Origin: Rhizorhabdus sp.
GTDB lineage: Bacteria; Pseudomonadota; Alphaproteobacteria; Sphingomonadales; Sphingomonadaceae
DNA: 34,446 nt
NCBI RefSeq assembly: GCF_018006725.1
Contig: NZ_JAGMXV010000023.1
Span: forward strand, 1-34,446
Direction: 5' to 3'
Each line of letters begins with the position of its first letter. The first letter of the stretch is position 1. Position numbers and translations under genes: made by a program. Below, piece after piece: positions 15,239-23,309 of this stretch. Under the pieces are notes generated by a model. It saw only the letters and a program-made list of their open reading frames with translations. It did no database searches and was not told where the DNA came from.

Positions 15239-15589
15239 ATGAGCGCACCTAACCCGTTCTTGCTCGCGTACATTGGATGCGCCCTTTGGGCCAGCACCGA
15301 TGATAGCGGCGAGCCTTTGGACGCGGCCTATGATGCCGCCGATCTGGCGCCGAAAACGCTGGAGCGAATGCGCGAGGCTTGCGAAGGCTTCCGCAACGCC
15401 AATGCGGCGCTCCTGGCGGACTGGCCACTAACTCAGGCCGGACACGACTTCTGGCTCACGCGCAACCGCCACGGCGCCGGATTCTGGGATCGCGACTGGC
15501 CGAATGGCGATGCGTTGACCGCTGCCGCCCATGCGTACGGGGAGCAAGATTTGTACGTCGGCGATGACGGCCGCCTGTATCTCTCCTGA
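15239..15589 (+). CDS. Conserved phage protein (GHDFWLTR family)
   Basis: This 116-residue protein has a good AGGAGGG site 7 bases before its ATG. The features FLLAYIGCALWASTDD, AGHDFWLTRNRHGAGFWDR and YGEQDLYVGDDGRLYL match a small family common in tailed phages of many hosts and always of unknown function. It is acidic, with no signal or membrane segment. The strong conservation across phages implies a basic role in infection, but none is established. Confidence 0.8.
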   Translation: MSAPNPFLLAYIGCALWASTDDSGEPLDAAYDAADLAPKTLERMREACEGFRNANAALLADWPLTQAGHDFWLTRNRHGAGFWDRDWPNGDALTAAAHAYGEQDLYVGDDGRLYLS

Positions 15590-15616
15590 ATTCAACCAAA
15601 ACGGGAATTAGCAACC

Positions 15617-16435
15617 ATGAGAAAACGCGACGATATACCGACCGTGCCGCACACACTGCCGCTGCGGGCACCGGCCCGGCTCGCACAATACAAAGCGAAG
15701 GCCGCGGAGCTAGACGCGATTGCAGCGAAGCACGGCAACGCGGACCGCGTGACCGATTGGCGCACATGCCGATACCAGACTTTCGCCGCACCTGGCGGCG
15801 GCGGAGCGTGGCAGACGGAGGAAAACCTCGCGGATGGAGGATCGCGGCCCTACCGCGGGAGCGCGTGTGATCGCGCGTACTATTGCGACCATTGGCCGCG
15901 CGACTGGCGTATCGTCGGTTCCGCGTCCGATGTCCTGCGCGCTGAAGGTCGGCCCCGTGCGGCGGATGAATGCGCCTGGTACGCGGATGCGTTCGGCGGC
16001 TCTGTAATTGTCGGCGCGGTGCTCCAGCTCCCCGCGCGCAACGGCTATTGCGGATACGTGCCCGCGACCTATAACACGGATTGTGCCGGTGTGACGGTCT
16101 ATCCGTGCGACCGGCACGAAACGAAAGAAGAAGCGGCGCGCGCAGCGGGAGAGTTTGCCCGCGCCACCGCGGAGCGTGATCGGGAATGGCGGGCCCGCGA
16201 CGATGCCCGCCAAAGCGTCGACGATGCCCGCACGGAGATACGCACGGCGCGCGCGGAGCATTCCGCCCTGGTGCGGGAAATGCAAACCGCGCGCACGACA
16301 GGCATTAGAGCGGACGCGATTTGCCGCGCGTTGCACGCGAGACTGGCCGCGCTGAGGGATGACGTGCGTGAGGCCCGCCGCGCGATCGCCGCCGCGGTCG
16401 AAAACTACGGTCCTGCGATTCTGGGGGGCGCATGA
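15617..16435 (+). CDS. Conserved phage protein with coiled-coil C-terminus
   Basis: This 272-residue protein has an N-terminal basic leader with TLPLRAPARLAQYKAKAAELD. A middle domain follows with DECAWYADAFGGSVIVGAVLQLP and NGYCGYVPATYNTDCAGVTVY. The second half is a long Arg/Ala/Glu-rich helix starting at KEEAARAAGEFARATAERD, probably a coiled coil. The middle domain pattern (WYAD, V.G.V.QLPA, YVPAYxx) recurs in phage hypothetical proteins. It overlaps the next gene by ATGA. The function is unknown. Confidence 0.65.
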   Translation: MRKRDDIPTVPHTLPLRAPARLAQYKAKAAELDAIAAKHGNADRVTDWRTCRYQTFAAPGGGGAWQTEENLADGGSRPYRGSACDRAYYCDHWPRDWRIVGSASDVLRAEGRPRAADECAWYADAFGGSVIVGAVLQLPARNGYCGYVPATYNTDCAGVTVYPCDRHETKEEAARAAGEFARATAERDREWRARDDARQSVDDARTEIRTARAEHSALVREMQTARTTGIRADAICRALHARLAALRDDVREARRAIAAAVENYGPAILGGA

Positions 16436-16650
16436 AAACCAGCGCTAAGGGCACCATGGCGAAGCTTCGAAACTTGCCGCCTGGTGGATCCATCTTGTTG
16501 ACAGAATACAAGTCAACGCGGCAGGTATCGGCCTACTTCGCGCGGTTGCGCTCGCGCTATGGCATGATCTTGCGCGCATCGGCTGGCCCGGACGGGGTGC
16601 GCGTGTCGCGCGATCCTTTGGGGAGCGGCGACTTTTCGGATTTGTTGTGA
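16432..16650 (+). CDS. Small basic hypothetical protein
   Basis: This 72-residue protein starts at ATG 16432 (ATGA overlap); Met9 is an alternative start. It contains AKLRNLPPGGSILLTEYKST, then VSAYFARLRSRYGMILRAS and a charged C-terminus GSGDFSDLL. The PPGGSI-turn followed by a helix and strand resembles small phage transcription or DNA-binding proteins, but this is weak. The following gene is coupled by GTGA. Confidence 0.55.
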   Translation: MKTSAKGTMAKLRNLPPGGSILLTEYKSTRQVSAYFARLRSRYGMILRASAGPDGVRVSRDPLGSGDFSDLL

Positions 16651-16817
16651 GCGCTCGCATTCTTGACGCGCTGGCCGCGATGATCGCATTCGCCATGCTG
16701 TACGCGTTGGTCGTGCTGGGCATCGCCGCCGGCATTATCCATCTGTGTTTGACTCCGCTGGTCGGAGTCGGGAGATACCTATGCAAATCGAGATTGAGAT
16801 TGAGAGAGAAAGCCTGA
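16647..16817 (+). CDS. Small membrane protein, basic tail
   Basis: This 56-residue protein has a GTG start at 16647 overlapping the preceding stop (GTGA). It has one long hydrophobic segment from about residue 8 to 37 (LAAMIAFAMLYALVVLGIAAG and on), followed by a basic tail KSRLRLREKA. It overlaps the next gene by 37 bases in another frame, so its last residues may be incidental. Third tiny membrane protein of this operon. Confidence 0.5.
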   Translation: MSARILDALAAMIAFAMLYALVVLGIAAGIIHLCLTPLVGVGRYLCKSRLRLREKA

Positions 16818-16972
16818 GACTCCGCCAGCTAGCCGCGCTGCTGGCATTCGCGCGCGGATATGCAGCCGCGCAGCCTGGGCGCGTGCTGTATGACGCGCGA
16901 GGCCACTACTGCGGGCAGGTGCGCCGATTCGGGAACATCGATTGTGTCACGCTCGAAACGGTGCGGTCATGA
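16781..16972 (+). CDS. Small hypothetical protein
   Basis: This 63-residue protein starts at the ATG at 16781 preceded by GGGAG 6 bases upstream. It begins MQIEIEIERESLRLRQLAAL and ends with GRVLYDARGHYCGQVRRFG. Its start lies inside the preceding membrane-protein gene, and its end overlaps the next start (ATGA). Composition is ordinary for this operon. No family recognised. Confidence 0.55.
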   Translation: MQIEIEIERESLRLRQLAALLAFARGYAAAQPGRVLYDARGHYCGQVRRFGNIDCVTLETVRS

Positions 16973-17169
16973 CCTGGCGCGGCGCATTGGACCGCCTACT
17001 TGCGGGGCGGTCGCGCTCTCCCGTACGGGATACGCGCGCCGCCGAACTCGCGGAGCGCATCCTTACGATCGACGATCGCATGACGGGGACATGCCCGCCT
17101 GGCTGGATCGCGCTGGTTCGCGATGCCGCCGACATCCTGGCCGCGCACACACGCGATAGCGCCACATGA
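16969..17169 (+). CDS. Small hypothetical protein
   Basis: This 66-residue protein starts at ATG 16969, overlapping the upstream stop. It is amphipathic and helical (MTWRGALDRLLAGRS, AAELAERILTIDDRM, GWIALVRDAADILAAH). It overlaps the next gene by ATGA. Unknown function; retained because of coupling on both sides. Confidence 0.5.
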   Translation: MTWRGALDRLLAGRSRSPVRDTRAAELAERILTIDDRMTGTCPPGWIALVRDAADILAAHTRDSAT

Positions 17170-17414
17170 CCGATCTGGATCGGATCTACACCCCCGCTGA
17201 AGCGCGGGAGATGCAGCTACGCGCCAGCGCGGTATCAGGCTACCGCAAGCGCGGCCCGCCCCCGGACAACGCTCCGCGCAAGCGGCAGATTGACTATTGG
17301 CGCAACTACGCTTGCGCCTTGGAGCGCTATTACACCGTCACGCGCGCGGCGCACCGCCGGCTGATAGGCCGGATCGGCGCATCGCAGCTAGCCAAAATGA
17401 GGCCCACACAATGA
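17166..17414 (+). CDS. Small basic hypothetical protein
   Basis: This 82-residue protein, ATG at 17166 (ATGA overlap), contains IYTPAEAREMQLRASAVSGYRKRG, then IDYWRNYACALERYYTVTRAAHRRLIGRI. Its high Arg content and helical character would suit nucleic-acid contact. No known family is identified. The next gene starts in its stop. Confidence 0.55.
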   Translation: MTDLDRIYTPAEAREMQLRASAVSGYRKRGPPPDNAPRKRQIDYWRNYACALERYYTVTRAAHRRLIGRIGASQLAKMRPTQ

Positions 17415-17524
17415 CTCGCATACCTGGCAGCCCTTGGCCGGCCCTCAAACCCTGGCCGCTCGTTCGGCTGGCCGTTGATCGCTGGCTAGCCGTGATCTTC
17501 GCCATGCGCGCCCAAAAGCGCTAG
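17411..17524 (+). CDS. Tiny hypothetical protein
   Basis: A 37-residue frame starts at ATG 17411 (ATGA overlap) and ends at TAG 17524. It is Pro/Trp-rich first (GSPWPALKPWPLVRLAV) and then has a short hydrophobic stretch WLAVIFAMRA. Only its coupling and placement support it, so confidence is low. Confidence 0.35.
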   Translation: MTRIPGSPWPALKPWPLVRLAVDRWLAVIFAMRAQKR

Positions 17525-17532
17525 GCGGCCCT

Positions 17533-17727
17533 ATGGCAATGAAAGCGCGCCCAAGGCGCGAGTCGTGCGGCTGCACGCATGACGGCGCGCACTGGCTGGA
17601 AATGTGCCCGGAGCACGCCCGCGAGTTCGCGCAGACGCATGAGCGCTGGTCGCGGGAGAAGCGTGAACGCGAGGCCGCTGCCAAAGCGGCGCAGGAAAAA
17701 AGCGCCGAGTACCTGGACTTGCTTTAG
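17533..17727 (+). CDS. Small protein with Cys/His metal-binding motif
   Basis: This 64-residue protein has SCGCTHDGAHWLEMCPEH near its N-terminus, giving C-x-C-x(3)-H then C-x(2)-H. This pattern could hold zinc. A charged helix (ERWSREKREREAAAKAAQEK) follows. Similar small phage proteins with CxCxxxGxxxxxCPxH are common and uncharacterised. The ribosome site (AGGCGG) is weak. It is the last gene before a promoter-like gap. Confidence 0.6.
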   Translation: MAMKARPRRESCGCTHDGAHWLEMCPEHAREFAQTHERWSREKREREAAAKAAQEKSAEYLDLL

Positions 17728-17769
17728 ATCGGTTCGACTGAAATCGGGAATTGTTTTTGAAAAAAGTCC

Positions 17770-17798
17770 TTGACACATTTTCCAGCTGCGCGCAATGT
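17770..17798 (+). promoter_or_regulatory. Promoter candidate before replication module
   Basis: A perfect TTGACA -35 box at 17770-17775 lies in an AT-rich 107-base gap, the only sizeable gap in this operon. The sequence 17 bases on (CAATGT, 17793-17798) is a poor -10 box. It would drive the gene at 17835 and the replication genes. Confidence 0.4.
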
Positions 17799-17834
17799 TG
17801 CGTCTCGTTGATTAACCACCCATCGGAGATATCC

Positions 17835-18230
17835 ATGTCTTTGGAAGAAGCCCTTGCCCGTAACACTGCCGCCCTGGAGGCTCTCACCGCCACGCTGAAG
17901 GCCGGCGGCGCGAAGGCCGACAAGACGGCGAAACCCGCCGCTGCGCCGGCCGCAGCCCCCGCCCCGGCGGCCACCGCCACGGCCGCGACCGAAGCCCCGA
18001 CCGAAGCGCCGAAGCCCGCATCGACCGCCACCCCGAAGCAGGTGGCCGATGCCCTGGTCGAAGTCGTGACGAAGCTCTCGCGCGAGCGTGGTGTCGCGCT
18101 GCTGGCGCAGTTCGGCGTGCAGCAGGCCGCGAAGCTCAAGCCCGAGCAGATGGCCGACTTCGTGGCCGCCTGCAAGGCCGCGCTGACGCAGGGCGCTGCG
18201 CCGGCTGCCGCCGGAAGCGATCTGCTGTGA
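17835..18230 (+). CDS. Phage protein with Ala/Pro linker and helical C-terminal domain
   Basis: This 131-residue protein starts at ATG 17835 with GGAG 7 bases upstream. An N-terminal helix (SLEEALARNTAALEALTATLK) is followed by a long Ala/Pro/Thr linker. The C-terminal domain reads QVADALVEVVTKLSRERGVALL, then QFGVQQAAKLKPEQMADFVAAC. The C-terminal pattern recurs in phage proteins encoded just before replication genes, where a role with single-stranded DNA or recombination has been suspected. Its linker and two-part design fit an adaptor. Function not established. Confidence 0.65.
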   Translation: MSLEEALARNTAALEALTATLKAGGAKADKTAKPAAAPAAAPAPAATATAATEAPTEAPKPASTATPKQVADALVEVVTKLSRERGVALLAQFGVQQAAKLKPEQMADFVAACKAALTQGAAPAAAGSDLL

Positions 18231-18538
18231 TGGCAGCCGTGCTCTACATGGCACGGCAAGAGCTGGGCCGCCCCGCTCGGGTGTACGCATTTACCCCGAG
18301 CGGGGAGGACCAGTCCTTCTACCCCGGCGCCGTTCGCCAATTCATACCGTTGGCCCGCGATGACGCCGCCGAGAAGTGGCGGGTTAGCTCGCGGTGCGGG
18401 CGGCCGGGCGTCGTCGCGATCGGCCACGATGCCGAGGCGGCGCTTGCACTGCTGCGAAGCAGCCAAAAAGCATTCGAACGCTTGAGGGGTGCCCTCGCGT
18501 ACTTGGGCGTGGGCTACCCCGACGCGTGGCGCGACTGA
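18230..18538 (+). CDS. Hypothetical protein
   Basis: This 102-residue protein begins at ATG 18230 (TGATG junction; a GTG one codon earlier is possible). It contains VYAFTPSGEDQSFYPGAVRQFIPL, RPGVVAIGHDAEAALALLRSSQKAFERL and ends DAWRD. It is compact and cytoplasmic, with no recognised family. It joins the HNH gene by a one-base overlap (TGATG). Confidence 0.55.
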   Translation: MAAVLYMARQELGRPARVYAFTPSGEDQSFYPGAVRQFIPLARDDAAEKWRVSSRCGRPGVVAIGHDAEAALALLRSSQKAFERLRGALAYLGVGYPDAWRD

Positions 18539-18870
18539 TGCGGCCCGCAATACTCGACGGCTTGCAGCTCCGCCTCTTGCGCAACTCGGTTCTGGATCCT
18601 GCGACCGCGTGCTGGATCTGGACAGGGGCGCACAACCGCAAGGGGGGCTACCCGAAGCTGAACATGCGCATTGCGGGCAAGCATCAAACGTTCTACGCGC
18701 ATCGCGTGAGCTACGCCGTATTTCGCGCGGATATCCCTTTCGGCATGACGCTCGATCATACCTGCGAACAGCCGAGCTGCATTAACCCGATGCACTTGGA
18801 ACCCGTCAGCGGGACCCTCAACTCATCCCTACGCTGGAGCCGCCGTGGCCGGTCAACACGCAACGCTTAG
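18538..18870 (+). CDS. HNH endonuclease
   Basis: This 110-residue free-standing nuclease contains CWIWTGAHNRKGGYPKLNM (25-43), AHRVSYAVF (54-62), LDHTC (72-76) and C-I-NPMHLEPV (81-90). That order (CWxWxG, HRxxY, DHxC, CxNPxHL) is the HNH_3 homing-type nuclease seen in many phages. The His-Asn-His core binds a metal and cuts one DNA strand or both. It sits as the first nuclease of the replication module and overlaps the next start by 26 bases. It may be a mobile homing nuclease or serve replication; the tight overlaps argue that it has been domesticated. Confidence 0.88.
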   Translation: MRPAILDGLQLRLLRNSVLDPATACWIWTGAHNRKGGYPKLNMRIAGKHQTFYAHRVSYAVFRADIPFGMTLDHTCEQPSCINPMHLEPVSGTLNSSLRWSRRGRSTRNA

Positions 18871-20032
18871 CCCTTCATCCGCGCATCGCCGCATCCTCTG
18901 CCCTGGCTCGCTGGCCGCCTCGAAAGGCGCCCCGAACGAGTCGAGCATCTACGCCGCCGAGGGCACCGCCTATCACGATATCGCGGCGCGGGCGCTGTGC
19001 TATCACAAGTCTTGCCTCGACTATGTGGGGCGAACCTTCACCGCCGACGGCTATGAATTCACGATTACGGACGAGGATGCCGGCCACGCTCAGACCTACG
19101 TGGACGCCATTCGCCGGCTGCCGGGCATCCAGCACTACGAGATGCGGCTGGATACCTCGCCCGTCGTGGGCGTGCCGGGCCAGGGCGGCACGGGCGATGC
19201 CGTGACGCTCGACCTGGATCACGCCACGGTGCATGTGGACGATTTGAAGTTCGGTCGGGGCGAGATTGTCAACGCCCAAGGCAACGCGCAGCTCTTGGAG
19301 TACGGCGCCGCGGCGCTGATGATGTTCGCGGAAGTCGCGGAGTGGAAGTACCTGCGCGTCGCGATTCACCAGCCGCGCGTCAATCACTATTCGGAGTGGA
19401 TCTATCCGATCGAAGAAGTGCTCCAGTGGGTGCGCGAGAATCAGCCGATTGAACAGCAAGCCTACAGGCTTTGGGAGAGCGGATCCCCGGACGAGATCCG
19501 GGCCGCCATGGCGCCGAGCGAGAAAGCGTGCCGCTGGTGCCCGATCAAGGGCACCTGCGCAGCGCGGGCGGAATACATGATGGCGCAGTTCCCGATCGAC
19601 CATCCGACCACGATTCTTGAAATGAGCGACGCGCAGCTTGCGGACGCCCGCAACAAGGTCGCGGACATGCAGGACTGGTGCTCGGCAGTCGAAGCCGAAG
19701 CGCTGCGGCGTGCGCTCGCCGGCGTGGAGCTGCCGGGCTGGAAGCTGGTCGACGGCAAGAAGGGCGCGCGCAAGTGGACGGATGCACAGCACGCGGAAGC
19801 GCGCCTCCTGGCCGCGCTCAAAGACGCGGCATACAAGCCGCGCGAGATCATCACGCCGACGGAAGCCGAGAAGCGGATGAAGAAGGCGAAAGCACTGGCC
19901 GCGTGGGAGGAAATCCAGTGCATCATCGAACAGGCGGACGGCAAGAAGTCGCTTGCCCCCGCGGACGATCCACGGGTGGCGATCGCCGTTACGCCCGTCG
20001 AGTTCGGGCTGGATGAATCCGGCGCGATCTAA
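18845..20032 (+). CDS. DUF2800 PD-(D/E)XK nuclease
   Basis: This 395-residue protein starts at a GTG at 18845, and the opening ATLSPSSAHRRILCPGS matches family starts. EGTAYHDIA (39-47) gives the first His, GTGDAVTLDL (115-124) and VDDLKFGRG (131-139) the Asp and the D-x-K nuclease core, and QLLEYGAAAL (149-158) the family Gln-Tyr motif. C-R-W-C-PIKGT-C near 240 with the N-terminal Cys suggests a Cas4/AddB-like iron-sulfur cluster. DUF2800 proteins are encoded next to DUF2815 and polymerase A genes in many phages, probably processing DNA ends for recombination or replication. The C-terminal 130 residues are Lys-rich helical. Confidence 0.88.
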   Translation: MAGQHATLSPSSAHRRILCPGSLAASKGAPNESSIYAAEGTAYHDIAARALCYHKSCLDYVGRTFTADGYEFTITDEDAGHAQTYVDAIRRLPGIQHYEMRLDTSPVVGVPGQGGTGDAVTLDLDHATVHVDDLKFGRGEIVNAQGNAQLLEYGAAALMMFAEVAEWKYLRVAIHQPRVNHYSEWIYPIEEVLQWVRENQPIEQQAYRLWESGSPDEIRAAMAPSEKACRWCPIKGTCAARAEYMMAQFPIDHPTTILEMSDAQLADARNKVADMQDWCSAVEAEALRRALAGVELPGWKLVDGKKGARKWTDAQHAEARLLAALKDAAYKPREIITPTEAEKRMKKAKALAAWEEIQCIIEQADGKKSLAPADDPRVAIAVTPVEFGLDESGAI

Positions 20033-20060
20033 CTTCTAACGGCACAACGGAGAAAGGCAA

Positions 20061-20711
20061 ATGAGCGAAGCAAACAAGTCGGGGCAGGTTGTCCTCACGC
20101 TGAGAAACGTGCGGCTGTCGTACTTCTACGGTTTCAAGCCGATGATCGGGCAGAACGATTCGGGCAAGGAAACGGCGAACTACACAACGCACGCGATAAT
20201 GGGGCCGGATCACCCGGACCTGGCGCGCGTGAAGGCGGCGATTCGCGAAGTCGCGCAGAAGGGCTGGCCCACCAGCCACGAAGCGGTGCTCAAGCAGCTG
20301 GCGGCTCAGGACCGCCTGTGCCTGCACAACGGCTCAGTCTCGAAGGCGGGGCAGGATGGCTACGAGGGGAACTTCTACGTTTCCGCGAACAGCAAGACGC
20401 GCCCCACCATCGTCGAGACGCGCAACGGGCAGAACGTGGTGCTGACCGAGGCTGATGGCCGCCCGTATTCGGGCTGCTACGCCAACGTCATGATCGCGAT
20501 CTACGCCCAGGGCGGCGACGGGAAGCCGAGCAAGTTCGGCAAGCGGGTGAACGCGCAGCTCATGGGCGTGCAGTTCAAGGGGCACGGTGAGGCGTTCGGA
20601 GGTGGCCGCGTGGCGAAGCCCGACGAGTTCGGGATCGACCCGGCGGATGCCGACGGCGACGCACCGGGCGCTGCGGCCGGCACGCCGAGCGACGCGAGCG
20701 ATCTGTTCTGA
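20061..20711 (+). CDS. DUF2815 ssDNA-binding-like protein
   Basis: This 216-residue protein has a clear GGAG site before ATG 20061. The pattern VVLTLRNVRLSYFYGFKP, YTTHAIMG, FYVSANSKTRPTIVE, GCYANVMIAIYAQ, GVQFKGHGEAFGGGR is the DUF2815 family, predicted to have an OB-like fold and to act as the phage single-stranded DNA-binding protein. The C-terminus is disordered and acidic with a final DASDLF, the usual protein-docking tail of SSBs. It is followed by a strong hairpin terminator. Confidence 0.85.
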   Translation: MSEANKSGQVVLTLRNVRLSYFYGFKPMIGQNDSGKETANYTTHAIMGPDHPDLARVKAAIREVAQKGWPTSHEAVLKQLAAQDRLCLHNGSVSKAGQDGYEGNFYVSANSKTRPTIVETRNGQNVVLTEADGRPYSGCYANVMIAIYAQGGDGKPSKFGKRVNAQLMGVQFKGHGEAFGGGRVAKPDEFGIDPADADGDAPGAAAGTPSDASDLF

Positions 20712-20718
20712 CCCACTC

Positions 20719-20748
20719 GGCGCCCGGTTGTGAGCCGGGCGCCCTTTT
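20719..20748 (+). terminator. Intrinsic terminator
   Basis: GGCGCCCGG (20719-20727) pairs perfectly with CCGGGCGCC (20735-20743) across a 7-base loop, followed by C and TTTT (20745-20748). It lies 8 bases after the DUF2815 stop and 10 before the polymerase start, so it probably lowers polymerase expression relative to the SSB. Confidence 0.8.
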
Positions 20749-20758
20749 CCGGTAGACC

Positions 20759-22882
20759 ATGCCCACCTACGTCGACACCGAGACGCGATCCCGCATCGAT
20801 ATCAGTTGCGGAACGGATCGCTACACCGCCAACGCGGAGTGCATCTTGGCGAGCTTCGCGCGCGATGACGGCGCGGCGCAGCTCTGGGACGTGATTGGCG
20901 GGGAGCCCATACCGGCGGATCTGGACGACGCGTGCGCGGACCCCAACGAGCCGCTGATCGCTCACAACGCCACGTTTGACCGCATGGTATTCGCGCGTTG
21001 CCTCGGACTCGATCTGCCCGTTGACCGCTGGCGCTGCACGATGGCGCAAGCCTACGCGCACGGGCTCCCTGGAGCGCTCGCCGCACTCGGCGCCGTGCTC
21101 GATCTGCACGAGGATGATCGCAAGCGCGAGGAAGATGGCAAGCTGATCCGCTTGTTCTGCATCCCGGACGGCTCCGGGCGCTTCGCGGATCGCCATAGCC
21201 ATCCGGCGGAGTGGGCGCGGTTCTGCGGCTACGCGCTCACCGACACCGTGGCGCTGCGCGAGATCCACCGGCGCCTGCCGAAGCATAACTACCAGGGGGA
21301 GAACCTCGCCTCTTGGCACTTGGATCAGCTTATCAACGAGCGAGGTTTCGGCTTCGACGCCGGGCTCGCTTCAGCCGCGCGGGTGCTGCTATCGAAAGCG
21401 AAGGATCATCACGACAAGCTGATCCATACGGCGACGGCGGGGGCGGTGGACACCGCCACGCAGCGCGATAGACTCCTGCGCTACCTGAACGCGGCGGACT
21501 TGGGGCTCCCTAACATGCGCGCGTCCACGATGCGCGAATGGCTGGAGCGCGACGACGTGCTGCCCGAGCACCGGGCGCTGCTCGAACTGAGGCTCGAAGC
21601 GGCCAAGTCCTCGGGCGCGAAGTTCAAGCGCGGCATGGAATCCGCCGGCGAGGGCTCGCGCATACGCTTCGCGATTCAATGGTCCGGCGCGGGACGCACG
21701 GGGCGCTCGGCGGGCCGCGGTTTTCAGCCGCACAACGCCCCGCGCCCCACTATGAAGGCGGCCTGGGTGAACGACGTTGTGATTCCCGGCATCCTGTCGG
21801 GGGCCGCGCTCAACGAGCCCATGCTGTACGGGGGGCCGAACGAGGCGTGCAGCAACGCGGTGCGTGGCTGTATCGTCCCGGCACCCGGCAACGAGCTTGT
21901 CGTGTGTGACTGGTCGAACATCGAAGGGCGCATCCTGGCGTGGTGTGCCGACGAGAAGTGGAAGCTTGACGCGTATCGAGCGCAAGACGCAGGCGAGGGC
22001 GCGGACGGCTACCGGCTGCTCTACTCGCGCTTCTTCGGCACGCCGTTGGCCGAAGTGACCGACGATCAGCGCCAAGTTGGCAAAGTGGTCGATCTGTCTT
22101 GCGGCTATCTGGCCGGGGTCGGCGCGTTCGCCACCATGGCGGCGGGCTACGGCGTCGACCTCGATGCGCTCGTACCCCTTGTGCTCCCAGCGGCCAGCGA
22201 AGATCAGCGGCGCAAGGCATACAAGGCGTGGCGCCGCGCGTTCTTGAAGGGGGAGGACTTGGAGCTAGAGCCCGCCACCTATCAGGCGTGCGACGTGCTC
22301 AAGCAAGTGTACCGTGCCGCGAATGCGCGGATCTACGAGACTGGGCAAGAAGTCGGGCGCGCCTGCATCGAGGCGGTGCGCAAGCCGGGCACCGTGTTCG
22401 ACATCGCGCGCTGCCGCATCTGGAGCACGGGATCCTGGCTCGTCATTGCGCTGCCCAGTGGCCGCAGGCTGCTCTACAGTCGCCCGCGGCTGGTCATGGA
22501 GACGGAGATCGACCCCGAGACGGGGAGAGCCTCCGCACGCGAGCAGCTCACTTACATCGCATGGCGCGGGAAGCAGTGGCTTACGCTCAAAGCGTGGGCG
22601 GGGCTGTTCATCGAAAACATTGTGCAGGCGATCGCGAATGACATCCTGCGCGCGGGGCTCGCTGAAGTGCACGAGCGCACGGCCGATATACGCGGCTTCG
22701 AGTTGACCGCCATCGCGCTGCACGTCCATGACGAGATCGCTCTGGACGTGCCGAAGGGCTCCTACACCATCGCGCAGTTGCGCGAGGACATGACAACCGG
22801 CGTGCATAGGCGCGCACCGTGGGCGGCCGGGTTGCCGCTCTCCGCTGCCGGCTACATCGCGCAGCGCTTCAAAAAAGGATAG
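20759..22882 (+). CDS. Family A DNA polymerase with 3'-5' exonuclease
   Basis: This 707-residue replicative polymerase has the exonuclease motifs DTE (6-8), HNATFD (69-74) and YALTD (158-162), i.e. an active DEDDy proofreading site. Polymerase motif A is CDWSNIEGRI (383-392), motif B RQVGKVVDLSCGY (438-450) and motif C HVHDEI (655-660), with both catalytic Asp residues present. Length and layout match phage family A enzymes of the DUF2800/DUF2815 replication cassette. It lacks a 5'-3' exonuclease domain. Position 388 in motif A keeps Ile, as in most phage enzymes. The start codon follows the terminator closely. It should copy the genome together with the primase-helicase encoded downstream. 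Confidence 0.95.
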   Translation: MPTYVDTETRSRIDISCGTDRYTANAECILASFARDDGAAQLWDVIGGEPIPADLDDACADPNEPLIAHNATFDRMVFARCLGLDLPVDRWRCTMAQAYAHGLPGALAALGAVLDLHEDDRKREEDGKLIRLFCIPDGSGRFADRHSHPAEWARFCGYALTDTVALREIHRRLPKHNYQGENLASWHLDQLINERGFGFDAGLASAARVLLSKAKDHHDKLIHTATAGAVDTATQRDRLLRYLNAADLGLPNMRASTMREWLERDDVLPEHRALLELRLEAAKSSGAKFKRGMESAGEGSRIRFAIQWSGAGRTGRSAGRGFQPHNAPRPTMKAAWVNDVVIPGILSGAALNEPMLYGGPNEACSNAVRGCIVPAPGNELVVCDWSNIEGRILAWCADEKWKLDAYRAQDAGEGADGYRLLYSRFFGTPLAEVTDDQRQVGKVVDLSCGYLAGVGAFATMAAGYGVDLDALVPLVLPAASEDQRRKAYKAWRRAFLKGEDLELEPATYQACDVLKQVYRAANARIYETGQEVGRACIEAVRKPGTVFDIARCRIWSTGSWLVIALPSGRRLLYSRPRLVMETEIDPETGRASAREQLTYIAWRGKQWLTLKAWAGLFIENIVQAIANDILRAGLAEVHERTADIRGFELTAIALHVHDEIALDVPKGSYTIAQLREDMTTGVHRRAPWAAGLPLSAAGYIAQRFKKG

Positions 22883-22940
22883 CAACCGATGGGCGAGCAT
22901 ACATGGCATCTGCACGGAAGCCGTGCGCGGGGGCTCTAGC

Positions 22941-23309
22941 ATGATCGACTGGACAAAGCCGATTGAGGTGTGCAGTGACAATGCCTGGCATAGCGCCGAG
23001 GTCATCAAGGTGTATAACGACGCCGGCTTCATCGAAACTTTCGGGGATCCGCTTGCGCTCGTGGAGTGGAGGATTGGCGGGTTGCCATTTGCACGAATCT
23101 GCGGGCCTTACGATGCCCATCTTCGTAACGCCCCACCGAAGCCGCGCGAGTTGTGGGTATTACGGAGGGAACCAGGCGCGCTGCATGGCGCATACGAAAC
23201 CTTGTCGCAGGCGGAAAAAATCCTGAGCGTGCTACAAAGGGGCGGTAACACGCCGCCATACGAAATCATCCACGCCATCGAGGTGCTGCCAGGGGGGCGA
23301 AAGCCATGA
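22941..23309 (+). CDS. Hypothetical accessory protein
   Basis: This 122-residue protein begins MIDWTKPIEV after a G-rich site at 22932-22936. It has SDNAWHSAEVIKVYNDAGFIETF and SQAEKILSVLQRGG. The DWTKPIE start is common to small phage proteins of unknown function. It overlaps the next start (ATGA). Possibly a small regulatory beta-barrel. Confidence 0.6.
   Translation: MIDWTKPIEVCSDNAWHSAEVIKVYNDAGFIETFGDPLALVEWRIGGLPFARICGPYDAHLRNAPPKPRELWVLRREPGALHGAYETLSQAEKILSVLQRGGNTPPYEIIHAIEVLPGGRKP

Noticed and set aside
16498-16530. TTGACA box and small inverted repeat inside a coding region
   Set aside because: No -10 box lies at a workable distance, and the bases are explained by coding sequence.
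22889-22939. 16-codon frame between polymerase and the next gene
   Set aside because: It follows an AAAGGA site but is too short, has no recognisable features and cannot be separated from chance.
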